This document shows positions 12,822-15,935 of a stretch of DNA of 15,935 nucleotides, piece by piece. The stretch comes from JAUVXE01 sp964349355. GTDB lineage: Bacteria; Actinomycetota; Coriobacteriia; Anaerosomatales; SLCP01. The translations under genes and the position numbers were made by a program. Positions within the stretch are counted from its first letter, which is position 1; every line of letters begins with the position of its first letter. The DNA lies in the NCBI GenBank assembly GCA_964349355.1, contig CAYGFZ010000045.1, positions 1-15,935 on the forward strand, given 5' to 3'. Under the pieces are notes generated by a model. The model saw only the letters and a program-made list of their open reading frames with translations. It was not told the DNA's origin and searched no databases.

Positions 12822-15386
12822 ATGCGGTCGTCAGATACAACGGGCTCGATCAAGACCCACACATGCTCCGCACTCGGTAGAACCGGCAGGCGTAGGAGGA
12901 GAAGCGCAGTCTCCACCCTCTTGGTCACCGTACTCATGTCGCAGGCGCTCCTGACAAGTGCGTTTACGTATCCCTCTCCTGCTCACGCCCTTACCTTGGA
13001 GCAAGCCGAGGCGGCCTCAGGCAGGATCTCGGCTGGCGAATATCATTCTCTGGCGGTGGAACCAGACGGGAACGTATCTGCATGGGGAAGCAACCAAGAG
13101 GACCAGGCTGATGTCCCAAGCGGTCTTGTCGACATCGTCGCGGTCTCGGCTGGAGCCTCTCACTCTCTTGCCCTCATGTCCGACGGTACCGCGGTCGGCT
13201 GGGGCGGTGGGACCTTCAATTGGACCTTCGTTCCGCCCGGACTCGACGACGCTGTCGCAATCTCGGCGGGTGGCGAACACTCTCTGATTCTCAGGTCTGA
13301 TGGGACGGTCGTCGCCACGGGCAGCAACAGCTGGCAACAGTGTGATGTGCCCTCGGGAGGGGATGGCTTCTCCGCCGTTTCGGCGGGCAGCTACCACTCT
13401 CTTGCGCTGAAAGCGGACGGGACCGTGGTCGCCTGGGGCAGGACTCTTGAGAACCAGTGCAATGTGCCCTCCGGGAACGACTTTGTCGCCGTCGCCGGAG
13501 GGGGTCTGCACTCCCTGGCACTTCGGGATAACGGGACCGTGGTCGCTTGGGGCAGGAATGCCGAGGGGCAGTGCAATGTGCCCTCTGGGAACGACTTCGT
13601 CGCAATCGCTGCAGGTATGCGCCACTCATTGGCCTTGAGATCTGACGGCACCGTGGTCGCTTGGGGTGGAACAACCGCATACGGAGTTGATGGTTCTGTC
13701 CGTGTTCCGTCGGGGCTGACGGACGTCATGGCTGTCGATGCCGGCGGGTATCACTCCCTCGCCCTCCTGTCCGGGGGGACAGTCGTGGGCTGGGGCCAGA
13801 ACGACGCAGGTCAGTGCTTCGGGGCCGTGTCGGTTCAGCCCGCGCCCGACTCATATGACACACCCCCTGATGTTGTGTTTTCAATACGGTTCAGTGCTAA
13901 TGCCCTTGCTGGACCGGAGTACAGTAAGATCACCCTGAGAGATGGCGGGGGCAGCGCGGTAGCTATTACCAGGGCGCTGAGCGGGGACGTACTCACCGTC
14001 GCGCCGCAAGCTCCGCTCAACACGGACACGAGCTACACCCTGGTGATTCCGGCCGGTTCCGTACAGGACGCATATGGCAGCGCCAATCCGTCCTACAGCT
14101 TCGAGTACTTCACTCCCGACACCTCCCCTCCGGTGATCGTGTCCGTGGACCTGCCTGATGCAGGCGGGGATCCTGGCAGCCAGGAGATTCGCGTCCACTT
14201 CAACGAGGGCGTGTATGCCGGTGAGAGCTTCGTTGGGATCGTGTTGCGAGATGCCGAGGGAGGCGTGGTCGACACGTCTGCGACCATAGGCGGCTACCGG
14301 CAGCGAGTTCTTACCGTGACACCTATGACCGCGCTCGACCTGCAACAGTCCTTCACGCTCACCATTCCTGCGTGGGCCGTGAGCGACGAATCCGGCAATA
14401 CCCTTGCAGCCACGGCCAAGATCAGCTTCGGTGGTCGTCCCGTTACCGGTGGTCGTTCTGTCATCTCCATCGTCGGCGACAATCGCTACCTGACCGCCAT
14501 CGCAGGCTCGAAGACCGCCTTCCCCAACGGCGCTCCTGCCGTGGTCATCGCGACCGGTGAGCACTTCGCCGACGCGCTCGGAGGCGCGGGTCTTGCCGGA
14601 GCGCTGAATGGGCCGCTTCTGCTCACGCAGAAGGGCGCGCTGCCGGGTGCGGTCTCGTCTGAGGTCATGCGCCTCAAAGCCAAGAAGGCCTACATCCTCG
14701 GCGGCGCCGGTGCTGTCTCGGCAAACGTCGAGTCGGCACTGAAGGCAAAACTCGGCACCAACAACGTGGTCCGCATCGCAGGCTCTAATCGCTACCAGAC
14801 CGCAAGTGCGGTTGCCGCAGAGACCATCAAGGTACTCAACGCCTCTGGCACCTACAACGGTGATGCCTTCATCGCCACAGGCGCGAACTTCCCCGACGCA
14901 CTCGGCGCTTCCCCTGTGGCAGCCTCGCAAGGCATGCCGGTCTTTCTCGCAGACCCCGCACGCCCGAGCGTGAACCTGCCAGCAAGCGTGAAGCGAGTGT
15001 GGATCACAGGTGGCACGGCCGTGGTGTCGACCGGGGTCGAGAACTCGCTGAAGTCAAAGCTTAGCACCGCAAGCGTCAAGCGCCTCGCAGGAGGTGACCG
15101 CTTCGCGACAGCCGCAGCCGTCGCGAAGTTCGGGGTCGCCCGCGGCATGCACTGGGACGGCGTGGGCATCACCACCGGCATGAACTTCCCGGATGCGCTC
15201 GCCGCAGGACCGGTGCTCGGCTCGAAGAACACGGTCATGCTGCTGACCGATTCGAGTTCGGTGCCCGCGCCGACACGCAGTGCGCTCTCGGCCAACGGGG
15301 GGGAAATCAAGACGGTGCACTTCTTCGGCGGAACGAACGCGGTCTCGCAGAGTGTGCGTGACGCGGTGATGCAGGTAGTGCAGTAG
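12822..15386 (+). CDS. Secreted RCC1-repeat, Ig-like and CWB2 cell-wall-binding surface protein
   Basis: This protein of about 854 residues has a long basic N-terminus (GRTGRRRRRS), a hydrophobic stretch and a probable signal cleavage after PAHA (near residue 56). Seven RCC1-like repeats follow (about 68-340), each with the pattern SAGxxHSLALxxDGTVVAWG; the conserved histidines are 38, 39 or (last) 43 residues apart. Two bacterial Ig-like domains of the SbsA type come next (about 345-432 and 433-536; TPDTSPPVIVSVD, FTLTIPAWAV). Three CWB2 repeats end the protein (about 550-645, 652-748, 753-854), with NRYLTA, GSNRYQTASAVA and GGDRFATAAAVA. CWB2 modules attach proteins non-covalently to cell-wall polymers. 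The RCC1 part is probably a beta-propeller ligand-binding head; its ligand is unknown. GTG 12819 is an alternative start; GAGAGAGG (12804-12811) fits both. Confidence 0.92.
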   Translation: MRSSDTTGSIKTHTCSALGRTGRRRRRSAVSTLLVTVLMSQALLTSAFTYPSPAHALTLEQAEAASGRISAGEYHSLAVEPDGNVSAWGSNQEDQADVPSGLVDIVAVSAGASHSLALMSDGTAVGWGGGTFNWTFVPPGLDDAVAISAGGEHSLILRSDGTVVATGSNSWQQCDVPSGGDGFSAVSAGSYHSLALKADGTVVAWGRTLENQCNVPSGNDFVAVAGGGLHSLALRDNGTVVAWGRNAEGQCNVPSGNDFVAIAAGMRHSLALRSDGTVVAWGGTTAYGVDGSVRVPSGLTDVMAVDAGGYHSLALLSGGTVVGWGQNDAGQCFGAVSVQPAPDSYDTPPDVVFSIRFSANALAGPEYSKITLRDGGGSAVAITRALSGDVLTVAPQAPLNTDTSYTLVIPAGSVQDAYGSANPSYSFEYFTPDTSPPVIVSVDLPDAGGDPGSQEIRVHFNEGVYAGESFVGIVLRDAEGGVVDTSATIGGYRQRVLTVTPMTALDLQQSFTLTIPAWAVSDESGNTLAATAKISFGGRPVTGGRSVISIVGDNRYLTAIAGSKTAFPNGAPAVVIATGEHFADALGGAGLAGALNGPLLLTQKGALPGAVSSEVMRLKAKKAYILGGAGAVSANVESALKAKLGTNNVVRIAGSNRYQTASAVAAETIKVLNASGTYNGDAFIATGANFPDALGASPVAASQGMPVFLADPARPSVNLPASVKRVWITGGTAVVSTGVENSLKSKLSTASVKRLAGGDRFATAAAVAKFGVARGMHWDGVGITTGMNFPDALAAGPVLGSKNTVMLLTDSSSVPAPTRSALSANGGEIKTVHFFGGTNAVSQSVRDAVMQVVQ
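13380..13607 (+). repeat. Near-identical 114-bp tandem repeats (RCC1 units 4 and 5)
   Basis: Units 13380-13493 and 13494-13607 are the same length and share long stretches, for example GGGACCGTGGTCGC and CAGTGCAATGTGCCCTC, with mostly single-base differences in their second halves. The other RCC1 units are more diverged. This points to recent duplication or gene conversion. Confidence 0.75.
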
Positions 15387-15389
15387 GGG

Positions 15390-15411
15390 AGCCGTGGGAT
15401 CACCGCGGTTT
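15390..15411 (+). terminator. Possible weak intrinsic terminator after the surface protein
   Basis: AGCCGTGG (15390-15397) pairs with CCGCGGTT (15403-15410) around loop GATCA, including two G-U pairs, and the 3' arm ends in TTT. It starts 4 bp after the stop codon. Confidence 0.4.
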
Positions 15412-15496
15412 GCGGCCCTGCGCTCCTCTCGCTGCGGAGTAAGGTTCGGGTCACCCCTTCGAGAGAGTCTGCAGCCGAGAGCGGGAAAGGGAGGAC

Positions 15497-15935
15497 GTGT
15501 TGTCAGAGTTCAACGAGAGTGCCAGCCAGTTGTTCGCAGAGGGCCGACTCGACGACGCCATCGAAGCGTACACCCAGGCGATCGAGGCGGATCCCTCCGA
15601 TGGGGAAGCCTACTACGGCCGCGGTCTGGTGCACGCCGAGAATGACGATCCCGAAACGGCTGTCGAGGACTACACGAAAGCCATTGAGCTCGGCGTTTCG
15701 GGCGCGACCGTCTTCTACAAGCGGGGCGTCGCCTACCAAGGTCTCGGGGAGCTCGACAGTGCGATCGCCGACTACGGCATGGCGATCGAGTTTGATCCGT
15801 CGCGGGCGTCGGCCTACAACAACCGGGGTATCGTCTGGCAGCGCAAGGATGAGCTGGATAGCGCGATCGCCGACTACGACCGGGCCATCGAGCTGGATCC
15901 CGAGGACGCGGTCGCCTACAACAACAGGGGATTCG
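15497..15935 (+). CDS. Tetratricopeptide repeat protein, 5' part (3' end outside window)
   Basis: The frame is open to the end of the window (146 codons visible). After MLSEFNESASQLFAEGRL it shows four TPR-like units with the usual 34-residue spacing: DDAIEAYTQAIEADP (19-33), PETAVEDYTKAIELG (52-66), DSAIADYGMAIEFDP (87-101) and DSAIADYDRAIELDP (121-135). The last two units are close to each other and include YNNRG. No signal peptide is visible, so it may be cytoplasmic. TPR arrays mediate protein-protein contacts; no partner can be named. Start choice is uncertain: GTG 15497 is only 2 nt from GGGAGG (15489-15494), while TTG 15500 has a better 5-nt spacing. Its distance of 110 bp from the surface protein and the hairpin between them leave co-transcription open. 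Confidence 0.85.
   Translation, partial: MLSEFNESASQLFAEGRLDDAIEAYTQAIEADPSDGEAYYGRGLVHAENDDPETAVEDYTKAIELGVSGATVFYKRGVAYQGLGELDSAIADYGMAIEFDPSRASAYNNRGIVWQRKDELDSAIADYDRAIELDPEDAVAYNNRGF

Noticed and set aside
1..15935. tRNA or rRNA genes, CRISPR arrays, insertion sequences, phage attachment sites
   Set aside because: None was seen: no regularly spaced short repeats, no transposase, and no tRNA-like sequence apart from the T-box leader.

Overview
The window looks like chromosomal DNA of a high-GC Gram-positive bacterium (Actinomycetota). Codon third positions are strongly GC-biased, a T-box leader precedes the biosynthetic operon, a leaderless-style start is suggested upstream of leuA, and a surface protein carries cell-wall-binding type 2 (CWB2) repeats. 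A multihaem cytochrome next to CWB2 proteins would fit an anaerobic Coriobacteriia-like lineage. That placement is inference; no rRNA or marker gene is present.

Layout. (1) Bases 1-594 are the 3' end of a multihaem c-type cytochrome gene. (2) Bases 595-1147 are a regulatory region: a hairpin, a good sigma-70-type promoter (TTCACA-17-TATACT), a perfect 12-bp palindrome and a full T-box riboswitch with alternative antiterminator and terminator pairings. (3) Bases 1148-8710 form one tight operon on the plus strand, ilvD-ilvB-ilvN-ilvC-class V aminotransferase-serA, with joints from a 4-bp overlap to a 17-bp gap. The aminotransferase contains a 100-N assembly gap. (4) Bases 8730-10052 hold an antisense gene for an AAA ATPase with a DUF4143-type C-terminus, convergent with serA. 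(5) Bases 10053-10353 are the leuA leader, with a possible leaderless 22-codon leader peptide and a strong hairpin. (6) leuA (10354-11931) is followed directly by a 40-codon remnant of the C-terminus of leuC. (7) Bases 12250-15386 encode an unrecognised membrane-anchored protein and a large secreted protein (seven RCC1-like repeats, two Ig-like domains, three CWB2 repeats). (8) A TPR protein begins at about 15497 and runs off the window.

How the genes work together. IlvB/IlvN make acetolactate from pyruvate, IlvC reduces and isomerises it, and IlvD dehydrates the product to the 2-oxo acids of valine and isoleucine. LeuA diverts 2-oxoisovalerate towards leucine. SerA plus the aminotransferase probably supply serine from 3-phosphoglycerate. 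The uncharged-tRNA-sensing T-box would control all six operon genes, while leuA seems to have its own leader control. LeuC, LeuD and LeuB activities must be encoded elsewhere, because only a scrap of leuC survives here.

No clearly novel multi-gene system was found. The most notable items are the two leader regions, the leuC remnant and the RCC1/CWB2 surface protein.
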